From positions 3,307,001-3,371,000 of the forward strand of contig NZ_CP096205.1 of the NCBI RefSeq assembly GCF_023195775.1: a stretch of 64,000 bases of DNA, read 5' to 3'. Under the pieces are notes generated by a model. The model was given only the letters and a program-made list of their open reading frames with translations. It had not been told where the DNA came from and searched no databases. The stretch comes from Flavobacterium azooxidireducens (lineage in GTDB: Bacteria > Bacteroidota > Bacteroidia > Flavobacteriales > Flavobacteriaceae). How positions within the stretch are numbered: position 1 is the first letter of the stretch; each line of letters opens with the position of its first letter. The position numbers were made by a program, and so were the translations under genes. Of this stretch, positions 17,007 to 26,193 are shown one piece after another.

Positions 17007-17426
17007 ATGGAGATTTTAGCGTGTCCGAAATGCCAAAACAATCAGATTGTTAAAAGCGGTATCATCAAAGACAGACAAAGGTATTTATGCAAAAAATGCA
17101 ATTATTACTTTACGGTCAACAAGTTAGGTAAAAAGATAGATGATTATTATGTTACCAAAGCACTTCAATTGTATTTGGAAGGGTTGAGTTACCGCGAAAT
17201 TGAACGTATTATCGGGGTTTCACATGTGACTGTTAGCAATTGGGTTAAAGAGTTTAAAATCAAAAAACCTGCTCACACCGATTATCATCCTACTTATAAG
17301 ATTTATAATCATTTAGAATTAGTAGAATTCTTAAAAAACAAAGACCAGCTCAAAGGTGCAGGGATGATTATTACTGAATTAGGCGATAAATTTATGCTTA
17401 TAAAATGGGAACGTTTCAAAGATTAA
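17007..17426 (+). CDS. IS1-derived zinc-ribbon/HTH protein, probable regulator
   Basis: The 139 residues comprise a zinc ribbon (CPKC at 6-9 and CKKC at 28-31, with KDRQRYLCKKC as in IS1 InsA) and a helix-turn-helix (LSYREIERIIGVSHVTVSNW), then a short tail ending LIKWERFKD. The DDE nuclease domain of IS1 transposase is missing and no terminal inverted repeats flank the gene. It lies 108 bp upstream of the porin gene of the acetate module on the same strand. I infer a domesticated transposase DNA-binding region acting as regulator of this module. Confidence 0.75.
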   Translation: MEILACPKCQNNQIVKSGIIKDRQRYLCKKCNYYFTVNKLGKKIDDYYVTKALQLYLEGLSYREIERIIGVSHVTVSNWVKEFKIKKPAHTDYHPTYKIYNHLELVEFLKNKDQLKGAGMIITELGDKFMLIKWERFKD

Positions 17427-17534
17427 CTATACTAATTTACAAAAATATATAACTGAATTTTTTTCTCACTTATAAAATTTCAATTTGGTACTCAGAAAAA
17501 CAAATTCTTCTAACCAAATCCAAATTTATAATTA

Positions 17535-18749
17535 ATGAAAAAAGCAGTCTTACTTCTCATGACAACGTTTTGCTTTCTTAACGCTTTTTCGCAAGGTTCT
17601 CCCGATTATGGAGGCGGAATGAAATTTAACCTAAACGAAGAAGGTTCAAAATACATGCGTGTTATTGCTTGGGGGCAAATGTGGGGTCAATATAATGACA
17701 ATCTGCCCGAAGATAAAAAAGCAATTGAGTTTTCTACTCGAAGAGCACGGATTTTAACCTATGCTCAAATTACACCAAAATTCTTAGTGTTAACTCATTT
17801 TGGTTTAAATTCATTGAATGCCGATAACATGTCACCAACAGGAAAAGGCGAGAGTTCACAACTATTTTTTCATGATTTTTGGGTGCAATATAGTTTAGGA
17901 AAAAACCACGCCATTGGTTCAGGTTTACATTACTGGAACGGAATTTCGCGATTAAATAGTCAAGGAACTTTAAATTTTATGACGTTAGACAATAATCGTC
18001 AATCTTGGTCAACGTTAGGTTTATCAGATCAGTTTGCACGTCATCAAGGTGTTTATGCAAAAGGTAGTTTTGGTAAATTTCAATACCGAGTTTCAATTAA
18101 TGAATCAATGACTAACAGTTTAGATACTCGAGTTACAGAAGACAATGTAAATACCACAATTTACGCAGGAAGAAGAGTGTTAGGTTCAAAAGAGTCAGGA
18201 ATGAATTATGCAGGTTATTTTGAGTATGGCTTTTTTGATACAGAAAGCAATTTTCTACCTTTTAGAGTTGGGTCTTATCTAGGTACCAAAAAAGTGTTCA
18301 ATGTAGGTGCCGGATTTTTTCTTCATCCAAAGGGAAGTGTTTACAATGATGGCACAACCAATATTGGAGAAGATGTATCCATTTTTGCTGTTGACGCTTT
18401 TTATGATGCACCACTTGGTGATAAAAAAGGGGCAATTACGGCGTATGCAACTTATCAAAACAACAATTACGGAAAGAATTATTTGTTTAATGTCTATGGA
18501 ACCGGAAGCTTCATTTACGGTCATGCCGGTTATATGTTTCATTCGGAAAAATTGACAAAAATTCAACCGTATTTATCCTATGCAACCAACAGCTATGATG
18601 CGGTGGATGATAATAGAAATGTATTCGGTGTGGGTACAAACCTCTACTTAAACGGACATAATTCTAAACTAACTTTGGAATATAAAAATGAAAAATTTGG
18701 CGAAAGCAAAACGGGAACAATCACGCTTCAAGCCATGGTTTATCTATAA
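17535..18749 (+). CDS. Outer-membrane porin-like protein
   Basis: The 404-residue product has a signal peptide ending FSQ (about residue 19) and then alternating amphipathic strands rich in Tyr, Phe and Gly, ending in an aromatic/hydrophobic strand TLQAMVYL, as expected for a beta barrel. Passages such as RRARILTYAQITPKFLVLTHF resemble the phosphate-selective porin O/P group. It precedes the DUF4212 and acetate symporter genes by 26 bp, which suggests it is the outer-membrane channel for the small acids used by this module. Substrate is inferred from context only. Confidence 0.75.
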   Translation: MKKAVLLLMTTFCFLNAFSQGSPDYGGGMKFNLNEEGSKYMRVIAWGQMWGQYNDNLPEDKKAIEFSTRRARILTYAQITPKFLVLTHFGLNSLNADNMSPTGKGESSQLFFHDFWVQYSLGKNHAIGSGLHYWNGISRLNSQGTLNFMTLDNNRQSWSTLGLSDQFARHQGVYAKGSFGKFQYRVSINESMTNSLDTRVTEDNVNTTIYAGRRVLGSKESGMNYAGYFEYGFFDTESNFLPFRVGSYLGTKKVFNVGAGFFLHPKGSVYNDGTTNIGEDVSIFAVDAFYDAPLGDKKGAITAYATYQNNNYGKNYLFNVYGTGSFIYGHAGYMFHSEKLTKIQPYLSYATNSYDAVDDNRNVFGVGTNLYLNGHNSKLTLEYKNEKFGESKTGTITLQAMVYL

Positions 18750-18775
18750 ATCTAACCTTAAAAACAAATTTAACT

Positions 18776-19036
18776 ATGAGTAATCAAGCCAATGCAACCG
18801 CCTACTGGAAAGAGAATTTAAGATATCTTCTTATTCTTTTGTCCATCTGGTTTTTAGTTTCCTACGGTGCAGGAATTTTATTTAAAGACGCTTTAGACAG
18901 TATTAAAATCGGAGGATTTCCTCTCGGATTTTGGTTCGCACAACAAGGATCAATTTATGTTTTTGTGATTTTGATTTTTGTGTATGTTAGACTAATGAAC
19001 AAACTTGACAAAAAATACGGATACGGCGAGGAATAG
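18776..19036 (+). CDS. DUF4212 small subunit of sodium:solute symporter
   Basis: The 86 residues contain two membrane helices with the DUF4212 motifs YWKENLRYLLILLSIWFLVS and GFPLGFWFAQQGSIYVFV. The family is regularly encoded just before an SLC5-type sodium:solute symporter and is regarded as its small subunit. Here the symporter gene follows after 102 bp. Confidence 0.92.
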   Translation: MSNQANATAYWKENLRYLLILLSIWFLVSYGAGILFKDALDSIKIGGFPLGFWFAQQGSIYVFVILIFVYVRLMNKLDKKYGYGEE

Positions 19037-19062
19037 TTTTCTGTTGTCGGTTATCGGTTTTC
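19037..19062. repeat. Stop-codon-adjacent word repeat (ggtttctgt type)
   Basis: Directly after the DUF4212 stop codon comes TTTTCTGTTGTCGGTTATCG followed by GTTTTC TGTT: alternating copies of ttttctgtt and tcggttatcgg. The 102-bp gap to the symporter gene consists mostly of this and a further drifting ctcag/ctcaa stretch. Confidence 0.5.
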
Positions 19063-19138
19063 TGTTAAAATAAATCGAAATAAAAAATTCAAATAACTCA
19101 GCTGCTCAGTATCTAAGCAACTCAAAAAAATAATCAAA

Positions 19139-20851
19139 ATGGATGTACAAACTTGGACATATATTATAGTAGGAGCCACCTTTGCTCTTTATATCGGAAT
19201 TGCAATCTGGTCACGTGCCGGATCAACAAAAGAATTTTATGTTGCCGGTGGTGGCGTTTCACCTTTGGCTAATGGAATGGCAACAGCTGCAGATTGGATG
19301 TCAGCTGCTTCATTCATCTCCATGGCAGGTATTATTTCCTTTGCGGGATATGATGGTGCTGTTTACTTAATGGGATGGACTGGCGGTTATGTTTTACTGG
19401 CCTTATTATTAGCTCCTTATTTGAGAAAATTCGGAAAATTCACTGTGCCTGATTTCATTGGTGATCGCTACTATTCAAAAACTGCTCGTTCAGTAGCTGT
19501 TTTTTGTGCTTTGATTGTTTCGTTTACGTATGTAGCCGGACAAATGAGAGGAGTAGGTGTAGTATTCTCAAGATTTTTGGAAGTAGATATTAATACCGGT
19601 GTTATTATTGGTATGGTAATCGTTCTTTTCTATGCCGTTTTAGGAGGAATGAAAGGAATCACCTACACACAAGTAGCACAATATTGTGTTTTGATTTTTG
19701 CTTTCATGGTTCCTGCGATTTTTATTTCGATTCAAATGACAGGTAATCCAATTCCGCAATTAGGAATGGGCGATACTATGGCTGATGGTTCAGGAACTTA
19801 TTTGCTAGATAAATTAAACGGACTTCAAACCGAATTGGGTTTTGATGAATATACCAGTGGTTCAAAGTCAATGATTGATGTATTTGCCATCACGTTAGCT
19901 TTAATGGTTGGAACTGCCGGATTACCTCACGTTATTGTTCGTTTTTTCACCGTTAAAAAAGTGAAGGATGCCCGTAAATCTGCCGGATGGGCTTTGCTAT
20001 TGATTGCAATTCTTTATACGACAGCTCCTGCGGTGGCGGTTTTTGCAAAAGCAAACTTAATTCAAACGGTAAGTGATAAAGAATATAGTTCTATGCCGCA
20101 ATGGTTTATGAATTGGGAGAAAACAGGTTTGTTAACCTTTGATGATAAAAATGCAGATGGAAAAATTCAATATGTGGCTGATAAAGAAGCCAACGAATTA
20201 AAAATTGATAACGATATCATGGTTTTGGCTAATCCTGAAATTGCAAATTTACCAAATTGGGTAATTGCTTTAGTAGCTGCCGGAGCTTTAGCAGCTGCGT
20301 TATCTACTGCTGCCGGATTGTTATTAGTAATTTCTTCTTCTGTTTCGCACGATTTAATTAAGAAAATGATTAACCCAAACATTTCAGAAAAAAATGAACT
20401 TTGGGCTGCTCGTGGTTCTGCTGCGGTTGCGGTTTGTATCGCTGGTTATTTCGGAATTAATCCGCCTGGATTTGTGGCAGCTGTCGTTGCACTGGCATTT
20501 GGTTTGGCTGCCGCTTCGTTCTTTCCGGCTATTATTTTAGGCATTTTTTACAAGAAAATGAATAAAGAGGGAGCTATCAGCGGAATGGTTGTTGGAATGT
20601 TATTAATGATTTATTACATGCTGAAATTCAAATTCGGTATCTTCGATGGTGGAAAAGAAATGGTAGATTCGTTAAAACCAAATTGGTGGTTTGGCATTTC
20701 ACCGGAAGGCTTTGGAACAGTAGCCATGATTGCCAATTTCGCAGTAGCATTGATAGTTAACAGATTTACACCCGAGCCACCACAAGATGTTCAGGATATT
20801 GTGGAAAACATCAGAATTCCATCAGGAGCTGGTGAGGCAACCGGACATTAA
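19139..20851 (+). CDS. Sodium:acetate-type symporter (SLC5/SSS family)
   Basis: The 570-residue protein has about 13 membrane helices with SSS signatures EFYVAGGGVSPLANGMATAA and GVGVVFSRFLEV, and belongs to the ActP-like/VC2705 group that works with DUF4212 partners. A soluble loop at about 310-365 includes DKNADGKIQY, which looks like a degenerate EF-hand calcium loop. Neighbouring acetate- and propionate-CoA ligases suggest acetate, propionate or a similar acid as substrate, driven by Na+. Located in the inner membrane. Confidence 0.9.
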   Translation: MDVQTWTYIIVGATFALYIGIAIWSRAGSTKEFYVAGGGVSPLANGMATAADWMSAASFISMAGIISFAGYDGAVYLMGWTGGYVLLALLLAPYLRKFGKFTVPDFIGDRYYSKTARSVAVFCALIVSFTYVAGQMRGVGVVFSRFLEVDINTGVIIGMVIVLFYAVLGGMKGITYTQVAQYCVLIFAFMVPAIFISIQMTGNPIPQLGMGDTMADGSGTYLLDKLNGLQTELGFDEYTSGSKSMIDVFAITLALMVGTAGLPHVIVRFFTVKKVKDARKSAGWALLLIAILYTTAPAVAVFAKANLIQTVSDKEYSSMPQWFMNWEKTGLLTFDDKNADGKIQYVADKEANELKIDNDIMVLANPEIANLPNWVIALVAAGALAAALSTAAGLLLVISSSVSHDLIKKMINPNISEKNELWAARGSAAVAVCIAGYFGINPPGFVAAVVALAFGLAAASFFPAIILGIFYKKMNKEGAISGMVVGMLLMIYYMLKFKFGIFDGGKEMVDSLKPNWWFGISPEGFGTVAMIANFAVALIVNRFTPEPPQDVQDIVENIRIPSGAGEATGH

Positions 20852-20935
20852 TAAAAGAATTATCTTTAGATAAAATTACTTTCTCTGCTTTTGAATTTCA
20901 AGAGCAGAGTTCGTGATTCAAATGAAAAACTAAAA

Positions 20936-21130
20936 ATGAAAAAAAGACATCTTCAAAAATTTGTGATTATTAGTTTGTTGTTATGGATGGCATTCAACTT
21001 TCCAATACTATTACTTTTCAACAAATCTGAAGCTATTTTTGGAATTCCAATCATCTATTTTTACATTTTTTCGGTTTGGACATTGTCAATTATCATTTCA
21101 TTTTACTTTTTAAAAAAATACAATGAATAG
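20936..21130 (+). CDS. Small DUF3311-like membrane protein
   Basis: Starting at 20936 (MKKRHLQKFVII) the 64 residues form two membrane helices joined by a short loop containing FGIPIIYFYIFSVW, which resembles the GlPffyw...vlW pattern of DUF3311 proteins, small partners of SSS symporters. Its last 8 bp overlap the start of the symporter-kinase gene (ATGAATAG). I infer that it is a dedicated small subunit of that fusion protein, in parallel to DUF4212 and the acetate symporter. An earlier in-frame ATG at 20891 lies in a basic, non-hydrophobic stretch and is less likely. Confidence 0.65.
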   Translation: MKKRHLQKFVIISLLLWMAFNFPILLLFNKSEAIFGIPIIYFYIFSVWTLSIIISFYFLKKYNE

Positions 21131-23810
21131 CGGATTTTTATTAGTCATATTGCTGCTTTATCTCGGATTACTTTTTTTTATTGCTCAATGGGCAGAACGA
21201 AAAGGGAACTCAAAATGGACAAATAATCCCTATGTTTATTCACTCTCACTGGCTGTTTATTGCACAACCTGGACGTACTACGGAAGTATTGGTGTGGCTG
21301 CAAATTCAGGTTTAAATTTTATTCCGATTTATCTCGGACCAGTGATTGCTTTTCCGGCTTGGATTGTTATTCTAAGAAAAATAATTCGCATTTCTAGAGT
21401 TAATAAAATCTCAAGTATAGCCGATTTTATTTCGCTTCGTTATGGAAATAGTCGATTTCTGGGAGCTTTAGTTACGATCATTTCACTAATAGCGATTTTG
21501 CCTTATGTGGGATTACAACTCAAAGCAATTTCTGAAACATTTCATATTGTAACCAATTCACCGGAAACTACGAATGTTTTTTTAGATACTTCAACCTATG
21601 TTGCCTTAGTTTTAGCTCTTTTTGCTTCCTTTTACGGAACACGTTATGTGGATGCATCCGAAAAACGAAAAGGAATTGTGACTGCTGTTGCGATGGAATC
21701 GGTGTTAAAATTGTTCTTTTTTATTATTTTAGGATTGTATGTCACTTTTTACGTTTTTGATGGTTTTGATGCCATTTATGCCAAAGCATCATTAATGGAA
21801 AGTTTTGAAGAAAGAAATACAATTCATGGTTTAGAAGGCGGAATGAATTGGATGATGCTCATTGTTTTATCCTTTTTTTCGATTTTTTTATTACCACGAC
21901 AATTTCACATGTCAATCGTAGAAAATAACCGTGAAAAACACATTCGAACAGCCATTTGGTTATTTCCACTGTATCTTTTGTTATTCAATTTGTTCGTTTA
22001 TCCGATTGCGTGGGGTGGAAATATTTTGTTTGAAGGTAAAGATGTAAATCCGGATATGTTTTCGCTCTTAATTCCGCAACTGTTTGACAACACATTTATG
22101 ACGGTTTTGGTCTTTTTAGGAGGATTTTCAGCGGCCATTTCAATGATTGTTGTTTCATCGATTACACTTTCTACTATGTTGAGTAACAATCTTTTAATTC
22201 CGTATGGATTATTAGGTTCCTTACAAAAAGACAACCAGGAAAGCAATAGCGAACGCATCGTAAATATTAGAAGAATTGGTATTTTTTTACTGATCATTTT
22301 AGCCTTCATCTACTACCGATTTTTCATCATGGATTTTTCGTTGGTATCCGTCGGAATGATTTCGTTTGTAATTGTAGCTCAACTCGGACCGGCTTTTTTT
22401 GGTGCTATTTTTTGGAAAAGAGGTTCACTTAACGGAGCAGTAGCGGGAATAATAGTAGGAATGCTAATTTGTTTTTACACGATTATGCTACCGTTTTTAA
22501 TGAGTTCTATCAATCCCGAAAGTAACTTTTTTAAAGAAGGTTTCTTTGGTTATACTTTTTTACAACCATTTCAATTGTTTGGATTAGATTATCTAGAACC
22601 TATTCCACATGCACTTTTTTGGAGTTTGTTGTTCAATAGTTTGGTTTATCTATTTGTCTCTGTAAGTTTTAAAGGTGATTACCGCGAACGAAATTATGCC
22701 GAAATGTTCGTAGATATTGATAAATACATCAACAACCATGAAAATGCTTTTGTTTGGAAAGGAACTGCTTATGTGTCTGATATTCAAAAAGTGTTGAAGC
22801 GTTTTTTAGGTGAAGAACGAACCAATCGAGCACTTTCCATTTTCAAAATGAAGTATAATATTGCTCCGGATGATTTGATGGCAGATGCTCGATTAATCAA
22901 ATTTGCCGAAAACCTATTAACCGGTCACATCGGAACTGCTTCTGCCAAAATATTAATTGAAAGTGTAACCAAAGAAGATAAAATCAGTTTACCTGAAGTG
23001 TTGAAAATTTTAGAAGAATCGAAAGAAAATCTTATCATCAATAAAAAACTGACAGAAACATCCAATGAGTTAAAGGAACTTTCATCGCAACTGAAAAAAG
23101 CAAATGAAACTTTAGTATTAAAAGATAAACAAAAAGATGATTTTTTAGATACCGTTACGCATGAACTACGAACACCAATAACCGCCATTCGGGCAGCGAG
23201 CGAAATTTTGCATGACGATGACGAAATTCCGGAAGAACTTAAAAAGCAATTTCTTCAAAATATTATCACCGAATCCGATCGTTTGAATAGATTAATTGAT
23301 AAAATTTTGGATTTAGAAAAATTTGAAACCGGAAAACAGAAAATTTATCCTAGTCAAGGAAACATTATTCAAACCATTTCCAGATCACTTTCACCTTTAC
23401 AACAACTGATTTCGAACAAAAAGATTCATGTGGAATTTGATGAAAATCAATCAAAAGTTATTATAGAATATGATGAAGAACGAATCATTCAAGTTATAAC
23501 CAATTTGGTTTCCAATGCCATAAAGTTTACGGATGAAAAGCAAGGATTGATTATTATCACCGTTTTAAATAAGGAAGATTTCATCAAAATAAATGTTTTT
23601 AACAACGGAAAAGGAGTAAATTCAAATGATTTGGAGACCATTTTCGACAAATTTTATCAATCAAACAATCAAAATATAAAAAAACCAATCGGAAGCGGAT
23701 TAGGATTAGCTATTTGCAAACAAATCATCGAAGCTCATAAAGGTAAAATCTGGGCAGAAAATGTTCAAAATGGCGTGACATTCTCTTTCATCCTTCCCAA
23801 AAATAAATAA
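21123..23810 (+). CDS. Sodium:solute symporter-histidine kinase fusion (CbrA-like)
   Basis: The 895 residues begin with an SLC5-type symporter of about 13 helices (1-515), followed by a STAC-like linker domain (about 525-640), a coiled stretch, a HisKA domain with H680 in THELRTPITA, and a HATPase domain with G2 box GSGLGLAICKQ. This is the architecture of CbrA-type sensors in which a transporter-like part controls the kinase. The G1 box reads NNGKG with N827 where most kinases have Asp, a possible weakening of ATP binding. The lone receiver gene follows after 5 bp. It probably senses the acid handled by the module. Confidence 0.93.
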   Translation: MNSGFLLVILLLYLGLLFFIAQWAERKGNSKWTNNPYVYSLSLAVYCTTWTYYGSIGVAANSGLNFIPIYLGPVIAFPAWIVILRKIIRISRVNKISSIADFISLRYGNSRFLGALVTIISLIAILPYVGLQLKAISETFHIVTNSPETTNVFLDTSTYVALVLALFASFYGTRYVDASEKRKGIVTAVAMESVLKLFFFIILGLYVTFYVFDGFDAIYAKASLMESFEERNTIHGLEGGMNWMMLIVLSFFSIFLLPRQFHMSIVENNREKHIRTAIWLFPLYLLLFNLFVYPIAWGGNILFEGKDVNPDMFSLLIPQLFDNTFMTVLVFLGGFSAAISMIVVSSITLSTMLSNNLLIPYGLLGSLQKDNQESNSERIVNIRRIGIFLLIILAFIYYRFFIMDFSLVSVGMISFVIVAQLGPAFFGAIFWKRGSLNGAVAGIIVGMLICFYTIMLPFLMSSINPESNFFKEGFFGYTFLQPFQLFGLDYLEPIPHALFWSLLFNSLVYLFVSVSFKGDYRERNYAEMFVDIDKYINNHENAFVWKGTAYVSDIQKVLKRFLGEERTNRALSIFKMKYNIAPDDLMADARLIKFAENLLTGHIGTASAKILIESVTKEDKISLPEVLKILEESKENLIINKKLTETSNELKELSSQLKKANETLVLKDKQKDDFLDTVTHELRTPITAIRAASEILHDDDEIPEELKKQFLQNIITESDRLNRLIDKILDLEKFETGKQKIYPSQGNIIQTISRSLSPLQQLISNKKIHVEFDENQSKVIIEYDEERIIQVITNLVSNAIKFTDEKQGLIIITVLNKEDFIKINVFNNGKGVNSNDLETIFDKFYQSNNQNIKKPIGSGLGLAICKQIIEAHKGKIWAENVQNGVTFSFILPKNK

Positions 23811-23815
23811 AACTC

Positions 23816-24181
23816 ATGAAAAAGATTTTATTAGTAGATGACGAACCCAACATTATCATGTCGTTGGAATATACGTTTAAGAAAAACAATTTTGAAGTTT
23901 TCATCGCTCGTGACGGTCAGGAAGCGTTGGATATTTTAAAAAACGAACAACCGGATTTAATCATTCTCGATATTATGATGCCCAATGTAGATGGTTATGC
24001 CACGATTGAATCGGTTAAAAAGAATGAAAAACTTACCAATTGCAAAGTCATTTTTCTATCGGCCAAAAACAAAGAAAGCGATATTGAGAAAGGAATGCAA
24101 TTGGGTGCAGATGCCTACATGACCAAGCCATTTTCAATCAAAAAATTGGTAGATCAAGTGAATGAACTTCTAATAAAATAA
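23816..24181 (+). CDS. Single-domain response regulator
   Basis: The 121 residues are a complete CheY-like receiver: acidic pocket DDE at 8-10, phosphoacceptor D52 in LDIMMPNVDG, S82 and K104 in TKPF. No DNA-binding or enzymatic output domain is present. It is encoded 5 bp after the symporter-kinase and 11 bp before the propionyl-CoA synthetase-like gene, so kinase, receiver and ligase are cotranscribed. The output must go through protein contact or a phosphorelay. Confidence 0.93.
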   Translation: MKKILLVDDEPNIIMSLEYTFKKNNFEVFIARDGQEALDILKNEQPDLIILDIMMPNVDGYATIESVKKNEKLTNCKVIFLSAKNKESDIEKGMQLGADAYMTKPFSIKKLVDQVNELLIK

Positions 24182-24192
24182 CAACAACTACA

Positions 24193-26088
24193 ATGCAATA
24201 CAACGAATTTTATCAAAAAAGTCTTGACAATCCGGAATTATTTTGGAAAGAGCAAGCCAATTTAATTTCTTGGTTTAAAACAGCCGAAACCATTTTATCA
24301 AAGGATAAAAATGACTATCCACAATGGTATGCTGATGGCGAATTAAATGCATGTTATTTAGCATTAGATAAACACATTGAAGACGGTTTTGGTGAACAAA
24401 TAGCTATTATTTATGATTCTCCGGTTACACAAACCGTAAAAAAATATACGTATAATGAAGTCAAAACCCAAGTTGCCAAATTAGCCGGAGGTTTACTTTC
24501 ATTAGGCATAAAAAAAGGCGAAACTGCAGTAATTTATATGCCAATGATTCCACAAGCTGCTTTTGCGATGTTAGCTTGTGCAAGAATAGGAGTGACACAT
24601 TCCGTAGTTTTTGGCGGATTTGCTCCTCACGAATTGGCTATCCGAATTGATGATTGCAAACCAAGAATCATTTTAACAGCTTCTTCCGGAATTGAAGTTG
24701 ACAGATTAATTGCCTACAAACCGTTAGTTGATGAAGCAATCGAATTAGCCAATCACAAACCTAAAAAAGTAGTGGTTTTTAATCGAAAATTAGGGGCTAG
24801 AGTTCCATTCAAAAAATACGATGTGGATTATGATGCGTTAGTTTATGGTTCGGAAGAAACTGATTGCGTTTCAGTAGAATCAACACATCCGCTTTATGTT
24901 TTATACACATCCGGAACAACCGGCAAACCTAAAGGAATTGTAAGAGATACAGGAGGTTATGCTACGGCACTTAAATTTTCAATGCAATATGTTTACGGAG
25001 TCAAACCCGATGATATTTTTTGGGCAGCTTCCGATGTAGGATGGGTGGTTGGACATAGTTATATTGTTTATGGTCCGCTAATCAACAGAAATACAACCAT
25101 CATTTTTGAAGGAAAACCAATTAAAACGCCGGATGCTTCTACATTTTGGAGAGTGATTGCCGAACATAAAGTTAATGTAATGTTTACTGCTCCAACTGCC
25201 ATTCGAGCCATCAAAAAAGAAGATCCGGATGGATTATTTATCAAAGAATATGATTTATCAAGTTTAAAAACCCAATTTTTGGCTGGAGAACGTTGTGATG
25301 TAGCGACATTAGAATGGTATAATCAACACATTCCGGTTCCCGCGATCGACCACTGGTGGCAAACAGAATCAGGTTGGCCGATGATTGCCAATATGATGGG
25401 AGTGGAGTTTCTGCCAATTAAACCCGGATCTGCCGGAAAAGCGGTATCTGGATATGACATTCGTATTTTAAATGATAATGGGGAAGAAGTTGGTGCCAAC
25501 GAAGAAGGTTTTGTTGTTATAAAATTACCGTTACCACCGGGAACGATGCTCGATTTATGGAATGATAGTGAACGATTTAAAATAGGTTATTTATCAAAAT
25601 TTCCGGGGTATTATTTCTCCGGTGATGGCGGATTTAAAGATGCAGAAGATTATATTTTTATAACAGGAAGAGTAGATGATGTCATCAATGTAGCAGGTCA
25701 TCGATTATCAACAGCTGAAATGGAAGAAATTGTAGCATCGCACCCGGCTGTGGCAGAATGTGCTGTGATTGGTGTGAATGATGAATTAAGAGGTCAAATT
25801 CCTCTTGCTATGGTTGTAATGAAAACCGGAAATGAAACAGAACATTTTCAATTGGAATACGAAATTGTTCATTTAATTCGTGACCAAATCGGAGCAGTAG
25901 CTTGTTTGCGAAATGTGATGATTGTACAAAGATTACCCAAAACGCGTTCAGGAAAAATATTACGTAAATTATTACGAAATATCGTTGATAAAATTGAATT
26001 TCAAATTCCATCAACCATAGACGACGAACTAATCATTGATGAAATAATTGAAGTTATTGAAAAATATGCAGTTTCAAAGCAAAAATAA
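24193..26088 (+). CDS. Propionyl-CoA synthetase-like acyl-CoA ligase
   Basis: The 631-residue adenylate-forming enzyme has the ACS core motifs YTSGTTGKPKG, DHWWQTESGWPMI and the C-terminal lysine in PKTRSGKILRK. The HWWQTESGW form and SDVGWVVGHSYIVYGPL are typical of the propionyl-CoA synthetase (PrpE/ACSS3) branch instead of Acs proper. It would convert propionate (or acetate) plus ATP and CoA to the thioester in the cytoplasm. It follows the receiver gene by 11 bp. No methylcitrate or methylmalonyl genes lie in the window. Confidence 0.87.
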   Translation: MQYNEFYQKSLDNPELFWKEQANLISWFKTAETILSKDKNDYPQWYADGELNACYLALDKHIEDGFGEQIAIIYDSPVTQTVKKYTYNEVKTQVAKLAGGLLSLGIKKGETAVIYMPMIPQAAFAMLACARIGVTHSVVFGGFAPHELAIRIDDCKPRIILTASSGIEVDRLIAYKPLVDEAIELANHKPKKVVVFNRKLGARVPFKKYDVDYDALVYGSEETDCVSVESTHPLYVLYTSGTTGKPKGIVRDTGGYATALKFSMQYVYGVKPDDIFWAASDVGWVVGHSYIVYGPLINRNTTIIFEGKPIKTPDASTFWRVIAEHKVNVMFTAPTAIRAIKKEDPDGLFIKEYDLSSLKTQFLAGERCDVATLEWYNQHIPVPAIDHWWQTESGWPMIANMMGVEFLPIKPGSAGKAVSGYDIRILNDNGEEVGANEEGFVVIKLPLPPGTMLDLWNDSERFKIGYLSKFPGYYFSGDGGFKDAEDYIFITGRVDDVINVAGHRLSTAEMEEIVASHPAVAECAVIGVNDELRGQIPLAMVVMKTGNETEHFQLEYEIVHLIRDQIGAVACLRNVMIVQRLPKTRSGKILRKLLRNIVDKIEFQIPSTIDDELIIDEIIEVIEKYAVSKQK

Positions 26089-26132
26089 AATCATTAATGC
26101 AATTTTACCTATATCTTTTTAGCAAAGATACA

Positions 26133-26163
26133 TTGCAATGAACGATTAGATTCGTTATTTTTA
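26133..26163 (+). promoter_or_regulatory. Promoter of acs
   Basis: TTG at 26133-26135 and TATTTTTA at 26156-26163 with a 20-bp spacer fit the Bacteroidota promoter pattern apart from A for the last G. The acs start codon is 30 bp downstream, so acs can be transcribed apart from the operon before it. Confidence 0.6.
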
Positions 26164-26193
26164 CATAAAAATTAGACCAAAAAACAGAACATC

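Noticed and set aside
17007..17426. Active IS1 insertion sequence
   Set aside because: The DDE domain is missing, no terminal inverted repeats or target duplication are visible, and the frame is intact and in line with the acetate operon.
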